From positions 1 through 33,840 of the forward strand of contig JAFXJY010000039.1 of assembly GCA_017531985.1 (NCBI GenBank): 33,840 nt of DNA, in the 5' to 3' direction. A model generated the notes under the pieces. That model ran no database searches. It had not been told where the DNA came from and saw only the letters and a list, made by a program, of their open reading frames with translations. This DNA is from Bacteroidaceae bacterium. Its GTDB lineage: Bacteria; Bacteroidota; Bacteroidia; Bacteroidales; Barnesiellaceae_A. This document shows, piece after piece, positions 23,705-31,934 of this stretch. The first letter of the stretch is position 1. Each line of letters begins with the position of its first letter. The position numbers were made by a program, and so were the translations under genes.

Positions 23705-26700
23705 TTAGCGTAATTGCGGTTTTTGACCCATGATTTTGGGTGGCATCTGCTTACTTGCCGATGCCCGGCTGACTATGTCGTCGACGATGAGGCTGCGTGT
23801 GATGTCGTTGTTCGAGGCATCTCGCACATCGCGGGCATAGAAGTCGTCGATGTCAAATTCCAACCCGGCATACTTCATGATGCGTTCCACCATCTCCTGA
23901 CGCGATATGGCCGAGTAGTAGGGGATGTTGTTGTTCATGCACGATGTTGCCTCCGACCGATACATACCGCGGGTGTGGAAGAAACCGCCCTCATACATGT
24001 CCACGATATTGCTGTAATCGTGGTGGTAGATAAAGTGTGCCCACTCTACGGTCTTCATGTCGCTGTTGGTCGACAGGTTGCGATACCAGCCCAAGTCTTT
24101 TCCGGCATTAAACTTGTCTAAGTGAGGATTGGAACATCCACACGCTTGTATAAACCCGTTGGTGTAGATATACTCATCGCCCAACTTGGCAAAACCATGA
24201 CCGCCGGCTTCGTGCTGCACGATTCCGCGGAAGTCGTAGGGGTAGGCATCGCGACTCATGGGACAGATGGCTATGGCCGAGCCGTCAGCCCACACGTAGC
24301 ATATACCGCCATAGTCGGTCGTGTTCTCCACCATCACCACAAGGGTGCGGTTGAGGTTCTCTTCGTTTACGGTGGCGGCCTTCATGGCATATCGATAGGT
24401 CACCTCGGTATCGGGGGTGATACCATCGAGCGAATACATGGAGCCGAACTTGGCACTCTTCACGGTATTGACCGTACCCATTCCGCTATCCTCCGACATA
24501 CCCACTACGGTATAGACGTTGAAGTAGTCGCGGTAGCTCTTGTATGGCTCTATGCCGAAGTAGTAGCCTATTGCCTCATCGATGCCTGCCATGTAACTGC
24601 CATCGGCTATATCCTTGGCATCGAAGCAGTCGCCCATAAAGACGATGTTGACACCTCCGCCCACTGTGGCACGTTGGTTCTCTATCACATCGCCATCGGC
24701 TATGTCGCTATCAAACTGTTGTACGGTCATCGTCGAGCGGTAGTCCTTGCCATCGAGCAGAAATACCACTTCGCCGGCACGACCGGTGTGCGACGACAAC
24801 ACCTTGCCATCCCATGTGGTGATGTCGAAGGTAGCAGCCTCGGCAGCACTCATCTCGCTCACCGTTACGGTAACATCGGTCTTTCCCACACCGCTCGACG
24901 GGGTTACGGTCACCCAGTCGGGGCAGCTCTCTACGCTCCAAGCCATGTGGGCAGGGGCACGCATCACATAGGTGTTGCTATACTCGGCATTGAGGGTACG
25001 CATCAAGGGTCGTGAGATGGAGAAGTCGTGGTGTGCTGCCACGCGGCGGAAGTCACTCCAGCCCGTTGCCGTCTGGTACTTCACCACCGACTGTTCCGGC
25101 ACCTCGAGCGAAAAGTTATCCTTAGGCACATCATTGAAGGCATATTTACCCACAATGGGCGGCATGGTGGCATGGCAAGTGATAGACGACAGATAGCTAC
25201 AATTTTTAAATGCATATTCACCTATCACCGACACCTTGGCAGGAATGGTGAGGGCAGTGAGCTGGCTGCAATGTTCAAAAGCCCTTGCTCCAAGGGTAAT
25301 AAGATTGTCGGGCAGTACCACCGGTTCACAGAGCCGACCATTTGAAGCAAATGCTTTTTCGGCAATTTTCACCAACTCGCTATTTTCGGCAAAATGGATG
25401 GAGGAAAAGTAATTTCCACTAAAACAATTTTCTTCCAATACTTGTATTTGTGCCGGTATAACCAATTCACCTTGTAAATGAAGGTTTTCGAAAGCACCTG
25501 TTCCAATCTCTTTTAATGAGTTAGGCAAATAAAGTCGACCTTTAATATATCTTACAAGAGCAGTACCAAATGCATTGGACCCTATCGAAGTAACCCCTTC
25601 GGGGATAACCAAGTCACCCGTAAAAGAACATTGCTTAAAACAACTGGTTGTAATTTCCGTCAATTGGGATGGCAATACCAAATTACCGCTCAGCATTGAA
25701 CAGCCTGAAAAGCATGATGCTCCTATATACTCCAACGACTCGGGGAGCGATAAGGTACCGGAAAGGGATGAACAATTTTCAAATACACCATAGCTAGCTC
25801 TGTTATTACCTAATATTTTTATCCCTTGTGGCAATTGCAAGGAGGTGATATTGGTATTATAAAATGCAGCTTGCTCAATCTCCACCACATCGTTGGGGAT
25901 AATCAATGCACCGGAGAGAAGGGTTTCGTAGAATGATTTTTCACCTATTCTGGTCACCTTCTCGGGGAAAACGAAATAGACAAGCGACATCTTGTTATTG
26001 AAAGCTTGTTTAGGTATCTCGTGAGCGGGATACCCACCGTACAGGCATATCTCACTCTCCTTGAGGTTGATGGCTTGCAGTATCTCCATCGAGTCACGCA
26101 TAAAGAAGAAGTCGCGTGCATCTATCTTACCGGCTATCTTGAGGTTCTTTATCTTATCGGGGTTCTTCTTCGCCTCACGCAGGTGTTGCGACAGCGTACC
26201 CGGCTCCTCTTGCTCGACCACATAGTATTGGCGAGCCTCGCCTCCGTGACTCTCGATGTCGGCTACCCAGTCGACAATCTCGCTGTGGGTGAGGGTGAAC
26301 TCATACTCGCCGGTAAGCTCTTTGCGGCTTACGGTGATGGTGAACTTCTGCTGCTTGCCACCGGCGTAGGTGAAGTTGTCGCTACGCTTGAAACGGTAGG
26401 TCACGCCATCGACCGTAATGACAAAGAGAGCCGAGCCGGCAGCAACGGTCTGCGGCACAACAACGGCACGGAAACCATCGGCCGACTGCTTCATGACAAT
26501 ACCTTCGCTCTCGACCTTACCGGTGGCTATAACCTCGCCGGTGGAGAGATTGATGAGCGACCGGTGCATGGTATTGACCGCCAACACTTGCTTGTCGAGT
26601 GCATCGAACTCACCCTCGGCAAATCCGTCACCCTCTTTCAAAATCACATTGGCACAAGCCATGATGTGCGAGAACTTGATTTTGATCTTCTGATCGGTGG

Positions 26701-27190
26701 GAGCCACATTGGTAGCCTTGCCCCACAGAAAGTCGGACATGGCATAGCCATCCTCGACATTAGCCCCCGACTGGTCTTGTCGCACCTCGAAGGCATACGC
26801 ACTCACACTCTCGGGCATACCATAGGGATAGTAGCCATAGAGGTCGATGTGTGTAACGGCATCCTTGAAGTAGACATCGCCTTGCGAACGCCATGTCCAC
26901 GCCGCCTCGTCGAAGGTGTACATGGCGTTATCGACCTGATTACCCTCGTCGAGCAACGTTCCGGCAGTGCTGTTCTCGTCGGTATAGTTTACACCATAGA
27001 TACCAATGCGGTCGCCATCGCAGAAACCACCATCATCGACACGAGTGATGTATTGCTGATGAATGACACCATCGATGGCAATGCGAGGGGTGTCGGCAGG
27101 TGGGCGGTTCTCGATGTATATCTCCTCATCGTTACAACCACTCCATAGCATTACAGCCATACACCCCCATAATAAATATTTCGATTTCAT
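23705..27190 (-). CDS. Surface lipoprotein: fimbrillin-like + LRR + BACON-like + M64 metallopeptidase
   Basis: A 1161-residue lipoprotein (lipobox WSGC, C19). Domains in order: fimbrillin-like Mfa_like_1 (about 30-310; YYPYG at 120-124, DFLWGKA at 153-159); BspA/LRR_5-type leucine-rich repeats (about 370-715; units such as LPESLEYIGASCFSGCSML and IPEGVTSIGSNAF); BACON-like beta sandwich (about 722-830; APAHMAWSVESCPDWVTVTP); and an M64 (IgA-peptidase-type) zinc peptidase (about 845-1120). The putative zinc site is H993-E-A-G-G-H998 with DEY at 1005-1007; MNNNIPYYSAISRQEMVERI at 1085-1104 is typical of M64. The family includes an immunoglobulin A protease, so a host or microbial glycoprotein substrate is plausible but unproven. 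The LRR part is markedly AT-rich compared with the rest. It is flanked at 19-23 bp by two fimbrillin-like genes in one operon. Confidence 0.88.
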   Translation of the reverse strand: MKSKYLLWGCMAVMLWSGCNDEEIYIENRPPADTPRIAIDGVIHQQYITRVDDGGFCDGDRIGIYGVNYTDENSTAGTLLDEGNQVDNAMYTFDEAAWTWRSQGDVYFKDAVTHIDLYGYYPYGMPESVSAYAFEVRQDQSGANVEDGYAMSDFLWGKATNVAPTDQKIKIKFSHIMACANVILKEGDGFAEGEFDALDKQVLAVNTMHRSLINLSTGEVIATGKVESEGIVMKQSADGFRAVVVPQTVAAGSALFVITVDGVTYRFKRSDNFTYAGGKQQKFTITVSRKELTGEYEFTLTHSEIVDWVADIESHGGEARQYYVVEQEEPGTLSQHLREAKKNPDKIKNLKIAGKIDARDFFFMRDSMEILQAINLKESEICLYGGYPAHEIPKQAFNNKMSLVYFVFPEKVTRIGEKSFYETLLSGALIIPNDVVEIEQAAFYNTNITSLQLPQGIKILGNNRASYGVFENCSSLSGTLSLPESLEYIGASCFSGCSMLSGNLVLPSQLTEITTSCFKQCSFTGDLVIPEGVTSIGSNAFGTALVRYIKGRLYLPNSLKEIGTGAFENLHLQGELVIPAQIQVLEENCFSGNYFSSIHFAENSELVKIAEKAFASNGRLCEPVVLPDNLITLGARAFEHCSQLTALTIPAKVSVIGEYAFKNCSYLSSITCHATMPPIVGKYAFNDVPKDNFSLEVPEQSVVKYQTATGWSDFRRVAAHHDFSISRPLMRTLNAEYSNTYVMRAPAHMAWSVESCPDWVTVTPSSGVGKTDVTVTVSEMSAAEAATFDITTWDGKVLSSHTGRAGEVVFLLDGKDYRSTMTVQQFDSDIADGDVIENQRATVGGGVNIVFMGDCFDAKDIADGSYMAGIDEAIGYYFGIEPYKSYRDYFNVYTVVGMSEDSGMGTVNTVKSAKFGSMYSLDGITPDTEVTYRYAMKAATVNEENLNRTLVVMVENTTDYGGICYVWADGSAIAICPMSRDAYPYDFRGIVQHEAGGHGFAKLGDEYIYTNGFIQACGCSNPHLDKFNAGKDLGWYRNLSTNSDMKTVEWAHFIYHHDYSNIVDMYEGGFFHTRGMYRSEATSCMNNNIPYYSAISRQEMVERIMKYAGLEFDIDDFYARDVRDASNNDITRSLIVDDIVSRASASKQMPPKIMGQKPQLR

Positions 27191-27213
27191 AAGAGCGTAT
27201 ATTAAAAGGTAAA

Positions 27214-28098
27214 TTATTCGGCCGAACCGCCATAGTCTTCATTATCGACTTCCCAATCGCCGATACCTATGTTCACACCATTGCTCAACTTGTTGACAGT
27301 GATAGTGAGTTTGTGTTGAGTATTGGCTTTGAAAGTCATACCCTTGGTGTAGGTATAGGTAACATCGTCGACCTTGATGGTCACCAATCCGGTACCTTCG
27401 GCCACGGTCTGAGGCACCACAAGAGCACGATAGTAGGCACCGGTGTTCCAAGGCGTAATGTCGGCAGTAGCACCGGTGGCAGTAGCCACGCCGTTGGCGA
27501 GGTTGATGTCGGCATTACACTTAACATTGCACAACTTCACTTCGATATTGGCAGCAGCGAGCTCGTCGGCTGTGAAACCATCACCGGGTACAATGTAAAT
27601 AAGAGCATTACTAAATGTGTGGTGTGTAGTAACCGGGACAGCCTCTTCGGTGGGAGTTATGCCCGCAGCCTTTCCCCACAAGAAGTCGCCGGCACGATAG
27701 GCCTCCTCGGTGCTTTGATTGGTATTCACGCTGAAATTGTGAGCCGACACATTGGTGGGTTGTGCATAAGGATAGTAGGCATAGATGTCGGCCTTGGTAG
27801 TCTGGTCTTTCCAATAAATCTCCTCGTCGGGAGTCCATTTGGTAGAGAACTGGTAGCGTACATTATCGGCATGGTTACCCTCATTGGCAAGCACACCGGC
27901 ATTGCCGCCGTTGTAGTTAACCACATAGATACCTACTTCGTCGCCATTCTCAAATGTAGCATCGGTGGCACGAGTGTACATACCCATCTCAATGTTGATA
28001 GGAATCTGAGTGGGTTGAGGAGTGGGTTCGTTTGTGTTTTCTTTCTCACAAGATACAAATGCCAAGGCACAGAGTGCCAAAAGAAACGTTTTTTTCAT
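27214..28098 (-). CDS. Fimbrillin-like (Mfa_like_1) lipoprotein, first gene of the operon
   Basis: A 294-residue lipoprotein with lipobox FVSC (C17) and a Thr/Pro-rich spacer (TNEPTPQPTQIPI). The fimbrillin-like domain has TRATDATFENGDEVGIYVVN, YYPYAQPTNVSAHNF, GDFLWGKAAGI and ALVVPQTVAEGTGLVTIKVD, nearly the same blocks as the N-terminal domain of the M64 protein downstream. It is likely to be exported to the outer face of the cell as a fimbrial or adhesion subunit. It follows a 6S-like RNA on the same strand by about 85 bp; between them only a poor box (TACGTTTT) is seen. The M64 gene starts 23 bp after its stop codon. Confidence 0.88.
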   Translation of the reverse strand: MKKTFLLALCALAFVSCEKENTNEPTPQPTQIPINIEMGMYTRATDATFENGDEVGIYVVNYNGGNAGVLANEGNHADNVRYQFSTKWTPDEEIYWKDQTTKADIYAYYPYAQPTNVSAHNFSVNTNQSTEEAYRAGDFLWGKAAGITPTEEAVPVTTHHTFSNALIYIVPGDGFTADELAAANIEVKLCNVKCNADINLANGVATATGATADITPWNTGAYYRALVVPQTVAEGTGLVTIKVDDVTYTYTKGMTFKANTQHKLTITVNKLSNGVNIGIGDWEVDNEDYGGSAE

Positions 28099-28181
28099 AA
28101 AAAGATGTATTTAAGGTTATAAAATAGGGTTTCATCACTCACACTCTATCCGCACCTCGATAGAAAAAAACGTAATTAAGT

Positions 28182-28362
28182 AAAAAAAAGAAAGCGTGGC
28201 ACTGAAAACTTATTTAATCCGGCAGGTCGTAGGATACCTTGTAGCATAAATAAGCAACAGCCCCACGCCTATACCTAAGGGTATGACGTGAGAAGATGTC
28301 GTTTTTTCTCGCTACTAGACAAATTTCCTACGTTTGCCAGAGAGAATAAACTTACACTTTCC
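28182..28362 (-). ncRNA. ssrS: 6S/Bacteroidales-1-like structured RNA, copy 2
   Basis: Read on the minus strand, it has the same plan as the RNA at 1285-1467. The ends pair: GAAAGTG (28361-28355) with CACGCTTT-type sequence near 28197-28191. CTGGC (28340-28336) pairs with GCCGG (28223-28219), and CGTAGGA (28332-28326) with TCCTACG (28234-28228). The terminal hairpin is CTCACG...CGTGGG with an inner ATAC/GTAT (28292-28262). AAGGTAT-CCTACGACCT and the T8 tail are shared with copy 1. Pairing is kept where bases differ, which supports RNA structure. The fimbrillin-M64 operon begins 84 bp downstream. A TAATTTTG box (28388-28395) is upstream. It may be a free 6S-like RNA or a leader; two copies in 27 kb are unusual. 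Confidence 0.58.
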
Positions 28363-28387
28363 GCGTAATTACTATAATATGTCGATG

Positions 28388-28395
28388 CAAAATTA
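28388..28395 (-). promoter_or_regulatory. -7 box TAATTTTG upstream of RNA copy 2
   Basis: The minus strand reads TAATTTTG, a full match to TAnnTTTG, about 27 bp before the first paired base of the RNA. It is the best promoter found upstream of the fimbrillin-M64 operon. Confidence 0.55.
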
Positions 28396-28507
28396 GTAAT
28401 TTTTTTGAATGAAAGTGTAGATGAGACATTTTTTTTGCTGTTGCAGTTATTCGATAATTAACTGTTAAAGGGAGTTCTATGCCGTTACTCCGATTGAAAT
28501 ATAATAA

Positions 28508-28699
28508 GGTATGTTCTATAAATTTAGTAGATAGGTTTCTCGCTATCGGCAGTCTCTATTTCGGTCGTCTTTGAATCGATTGTAATATATTCCTAATTTT
28601 CATTCGGTTACAATGCTTGCATTGTGTCTTTATGAGAATTTAGGAATCGCCCCATACGGAACTTGAAAATCAACTCGACCTAACTTTATAGAACTTACC
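28508..28699. mobile_element. MITE-like element, copy A (192 bp)
   Basis: The two ends are inverted repeats over about 20 bp with two mismatches; both contain GTTCTATAAA and TTAG. ATAA lies directly on both sides, a possible 4-bp target duplication. No transposase is encoded. A second, diverged copy of the same length lies at 33493-33683 in the opposite orientation, with shared interior words (TCTATTTCG, GATTG, GCATTGTGT). It looks like a small non-autonomous element; the parent insertion sequence is not in the window. Confidence 0.65.
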
Positions 28700-28933
28700 A
28701 TAACTTGGTTAAACAAAATAGTGTTAATTGCCATTGCAAAGGTTGTAAAAAGTTATGTAAAAAACAATATTGATATATAATTGTGTTTTATATATATTGG
28801 GGCAAAATGCTATTAAAGAGAACCACTGTCAGTTGCTTTGTTATGATTGATGACTTATTTCATAATTCCCCTCGTCACACACTTTCGGAAAACGAAGAGG
28901 ACTAAATTAGGGCTGAAATAAATACTGAATCCT

Positions 28934-29038
28934 ATGAAAACAACAATGAATAACACCGCAGAACTCGCTGTTTTAGTTAAGAAACCACATTACGCATCGT
29001 TGTATAATATAGCGTATCAGGCTTATTGGTCAAAATAG
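28934..29038 (+). CDS. Possible 34-residue small protein
   Basis: An ORF of 34 codons (MKTTMNNTAELAVLVKKPHY... ending AYWSK) starting with ATG at 28934 after an A-rich leader. There is no clear promoter box and no recognised family. It is the only ORF in a 700-bp gap and has plausible amino-acid use, but length alone does not prove that it is translated. Confidence 0.22.
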   Translation: MKTTMNNTAELAVLVKKPHYASLYNIAYQAYWSK

Positions 29039-29074
29039 CTAAGCGAAGAATAAATCGGCAAAAATGCAAAAGAA

Positions 29075-29113
29075 AAATCGCTAAGTGTTGTCATTTCAAC
29101 TACTTAGCGATTT
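29075..29113 (-). terminator. Terminator of the CAT-anticodon tRNA
   Basis: AAATCGCTAAGT (29075-29086) and ACTTAGCGATTT (29102-29113) are a perfect 12-bp inverted repeat. Read on the minus strand it is followed by a T-rich tract. Confidence 0.88.
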
Positions 29114-29119
29114 GTTGTG

Positions 29120-29193
29120 TGGTCCCACTTGGGCTTGAACCAAGGACCCCCTGATTATGAGTCAGATGCTCTAACCAACTGAGCTATAGGACC
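29120..29193 (-). tRNA. tRNA with CAT anticodon (elongator Met, or Ile2)
   Basis: On the minus strand the acceptor stem is GGTCCTA/TGGGACC, the D arm is AGCTCAGTTGGTTAGAGCA, and the anticodon arm is TCTGA-CTCATAA-TCAGG with anticodon CAT. It is not an initiator, since the acceptor begins with a G-C pair. Elongator Met and lysidine-modified Ile2 share this anticodon; the D-arm and stem resemble elongator Met, but I cannot settle it by eye. CCA is not encoded. Confidence 0.92.
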
Positions 29194-29222
29194 GGTATTC
29201 GGTGTGTTGCCGAATGTGGATG

Positions 29223-29253
29223 CAAAGGTATATGTTTTTCTTATTATCTGCAA
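29223..29253 (-). promoter_or_regulatory. Promoter of the CAT-anticodon tRNA
   Basis: On the minus strand TTGC (29253-29250), a 19-bp spacer and TACCTTTG (29230-29223) form a near-ideal Bacteroidetes promoter, 29 bp before the tRNA. Confidence 0.85.
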
Positions 29254-29377
29254 GTTTTTTTTATATTTTTTATTCGCTTGATTTTTGTTTTAATTGCGAT
29301 GTGATTGTATCTGTTTGAATAATAGCGATTTGAATATTCTTTATATATCTGTTCTTTGTAGTTCAATGCTATTATAA

Positions 29378-31687
29378 TTACTTTGTTCCCGATAATATTC
29401 CTGAATCATGGTCGCTGTTGTTGATTTTTTTGATACCACTACGGTTCTGTTTGCCGAAGTCGAGGTTGAACGATAGATTGAGCATTACAATCTGACTTAG
29501 CTGTGCCGAATATGCTAGCTGCTTATAGGGTGCCAATGCCGACAGATTATCGACCTCTTGCTTGTATCTCTTTGTAAATGGGTTGAGTATCATTCCTTGT
29601 ATGCTGAATTTGTCGTGATTATAACCGACTGCAATCGAGTGTAGTGCTTCACCTCTACTTAATGTCTCTCCCCAAAGGTCGTGTTGGCTGGTGTTCATTT
29701 CTGCCATAATAATCCAATTCTTATACATGGCGATAATACTACCTCTAAACCCGAAGTTGGAGTGAGTATGTGTATAATTGTTTCCGTTGCTTATGTATCT
29801 ATTGAAGAAAGGATTCAATTTTATCATAATATACTCCTTCCAAGGGTATATGTGTATTGTCGATTGTAGATTCAGTCGGTGGAACCCTTTCTGATTGGCC
29901 ATTGTTCTGACAAACCGATTATTCTCAAAGAGGGTCTCCTCCATGATAGGTTCATGGTCATAACTATATCGCCCGAACAGCTCAATACTTATATACTTAC
30001 ATTTCCAACTCGCGGTGAGGCTATTCGATACAAAGGTAACACTCCGTAGATGAGGATTACCCCGACGTACTTGATAGTTATCTATTTCCTGAGTAACATT
30101 GCTGAGGTCGGAGAGTGATGGTGAGTAGCCGGAGATGTAGGTATTGTATCTGAAATAGAAATTCTTCGGGGCATTGTATGAGAGTGTGAGAGTGGGTTTG
30201 AAGATATATTTCTCTTGTGACAGTACTCCTTGCTCGTGCCATGTCCTCATCCCTCCGATGCCAAGCGTGTATGTAATTCTATTTATCTTCTGATTATATT
30301 CCGCGAAAAGATAACTCTCAGCAGTATTCATACTTACTTTACTACTGATATTTCCATCGTAGAGATTATTCATATATGCTTGCGTATGTTTGATTCCCGC
30401 AGTCATTTGACCCTTGCCAAGTGGTCTTTCATATATAGCCTCACCGATAATGGAGTATTTATTGCCCTCTGTTTGTGATATGATTGCAGGTGTGCGATTC
30501 TCGCTACCTACTTCTGTCATTGAATACTCTCTATGGCTGCTACTATTGATATATGTTCCTACAACATCGAAATATAGGTGTTGGTCGTTTTTCATATTCA
30601 ACTGATAGTAGATGTTCAACGATGGGATATATGAACGCTGTTGTAGTTTATCAGAAATACTATATTCTTTATCTCCTTGATATAGGGTACTATTTCTATC
30701 TGTTACGGCGTTAGGTTTATCATCATAACTATTCCTCAGTGCAATATTAAAAACACTGTGCTCATCAGTTCTATTATAGTTGAGGGTAAAGTTCATATAA
30801 TCAAACTTGACCTTAGTCGGCTCTCCAAGTTCTATGTTATGAACTGTATAGTCGGGATATACAAAATCCTCATAGTTCTCTCTGGTCCATTCCAAGTCAC
30901 GTCGTTGCCACGAAGCTACTGCACTTATGGCAGACTTCTTCCGGTTGTATTTTGCCGAAAGGTTGTACTCGCCGTATCCGAGATGTGTAATTCCATTTGT
31001 AAAGTCACCTGCAATATTTCCGCCACACTCTTTCTTCTTTACGATGTAGTCAAGTACCGCCGCAGCACCTCCATATCTTTGTCCGGGGTTGTCGTGATAT
31101 TCTACTCGTATAACATCCGTAGGACGAATTGCACTGATTTCTTCTTTGGTGGCTTCAACACCATTTATTCGCAACTGCACCTCCTCACCCAGTGTTGTCT
31201 TGATGGTCTTATCCATCGGACTTACTGAGATTCGAGATATGGGCATTTGCTGTAATAGGTTGATGCCATTCGTGGCTGCTCGTTTTTGCTTCTGAGTTGG
31301 TAGAATCAATTGTCTGTCCGACTTTTTAATTACAGCATCGCCACTTACTACAACCTCATCTAATGATATTGCTGAGACTGAAAGTCGGATGTCTCCCATA
31401 TCCACATCTTGGTCAAGATTGGTGATTTCTATTCGCTCTTCATTGTAGCCAAGATACTGAATCAGCATGACATAACTTCCATTATTCACATTTCTAAGAG
31501 CAAAGCGACCTTCGATGTCTGTTGTTGCACCCGTTACAATATTGCCATTACCTTCAACAATAGTCGCAGTGGCACCTATGAGAGGAGAACCATCGGTTTC
31601 ATCGATGATTGTTCCGTAAATGGTGTTCCCTGCATAGGCTGTGACTTGCATAAACCCAAGCCCGATAAGTAGTAAAATTTTTTTCAT
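29378..31687 (-). CDS. Outer-membrane beta-barrel protein with CarboxypepD_reg domain (TonB-receptor-like)
   Basis: A 769-residue protein with a signal peptide (KKILLLIGLGFMQVTAYA). Residues about 22-105 are a carboxypeptidase-regulatory-like sandwich (GTIIDETDGSPLIGATATIV, GRFALRNVNNGSYVMLIQYL). A plug-like part follows (about 110-215; DEVVVSGDAVIKKSDRQLIL, RINGVEATKEEISAIRP), then a long barrel rich in aromatic strand ends. It matches the Bacteroidota group of TonB-receptor-like proteins often annotated as outer-membrane beta-barrel family proteins; no SusD partner is present. It diverges from a TPR-HTH membrane regulator 247 bp away, which probably controls it. Cargo is unknown. It is clearly richer in A/T than the M64 operon. 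Confidence 0.85.
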   Translation of the reverse strand: MKKILLLIGLGFMQVTAYAGNTIYGTIIDETDGSPLIGATATIVEGNGNIVTGATTDIEGRFALRNVNNGSYVMLIQYLGYNEERIEITNLDQDVDMGDIRLSVSAISLDEVVVSGDAVIKKSDRQLILPTQKQKRAATNGINLLQQMPISRISVSPMDKTIKTTLGEEVQLRINGVEATKEEISAIRPTDVIRVEYHDNPGQRYGGAAAVLDYIVKKKECGGNIAGDFTNGITHLGYGEYNLSAKYNRKKSAISAVASWQRRDLEWTRENYEDFVYPDYTVHNIELGEPTKVKFDYMNFTLNYNRTDEHSVFNIALRNSYDDKPNAVTDRNSTLYQGDKEYSISDKLQQRSYIPSLNIYYQLNMKNDQHLYFDVVGTYINSSSHREYSMTEVGSENRTPAIISQTEGNKYSIIGEAIYERPLGKGQMTAGIKHTQAYMNNLYDGNISSKVSMNTAESYLFAEYNQKINRITYTLGIGGMRTWHEQGVLSQEKYIFKPTLTLSYNAPKNFYFRYNTYISGYSPSLSDLSNVTQEIDNYQVRRGNPHLRSVTFVSNSLTASWKCKYISIELFGRYSYDHEPIMEETLFENNRFVRTMANQKGFHRLNLQSTIHIYPWKEYIMIKLNPFFNRYISNGNNYTHTHSNFGFRGSIIAMYKNWIIMAEMNTSQHDLWGETLSRGEALHSIAVGYNHDKFSIQGMILNPFTKRYKQEVDNLSALAPYKQLAYSAQLSQIVMLNLSFNLDFGKQNRSGIKKINNSDHDSGILSGTK

Positions 31688-31934
31688 TTGTGTAGCTTTT
31701 AAATGTTATTTTTCTGATACAAAAGTACCTCAAAAGGCACTTATCTGTGATTTATATCACTGACTTTATAGAGTGCAAGCTGTTTTGTATAACACTGAAT
31801 ATCTGTGTTTTATAGAAACGTTGAAGGAGAAAAGTTTATATTGTGCTATCCGGCACTTTATATTTGTTTATATGAGAATGTGGAGTACCGAAAAATTCAG
31901 TAATTTTGTGTCATGAAACAAATAGTTGTGAGAT
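31688..31934. promoter_or_regulatory. Divergent control region with CRP-like palindrome
   Basis: It holds a minus-strand box TACTTTTG (31720-31727) for the barrel gene and a plus-strand box TAATTTTG (31901-31908) for the regulator. TGTGA-N6-TCACT (31746-31761) matches the CRP consensus in 9 of 10 arm positions; its centre is about 40 bp upstream of the expected transcription start of the barrel gene, the position used by class II activators. Confidence 0.55.

Larger units (their letters stand above)
28396..29074. other. Intergenic region with inverted-repeat element and a small ORF
   Basis: AT-rich region. It contains the 192-bp inverted-repeat element (28508-28699), a 34-codon ORF (28934-29038) and no other gene that I can support. 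Confidence 0.5.

Noticed and set aside
24122..25015. Plus-strand ORF (297 codons) opposite the M64 catalytic region
   Set aside because: It is a shadow of the peptidase domain, caused by the rarity of TTA, CTA and TCA codons in the real gene.
26006..27148. Long plus-strand ORF (380 codons) opposite the M64 gene
   Set aside because: It is an antisense shadow of the GC-rich 5' part of the M64 gene. The product has no recognisable domain, and the minus strand encodes a complete lipoprotein with clear motifs.
27313..28122. Plus-strand ORF (269 codons) opposite the first fimbrillin gene
   Set aside because: It overlaps the fimbrillin lipoprotein entirely and shows no signal peptide or motif of its own.
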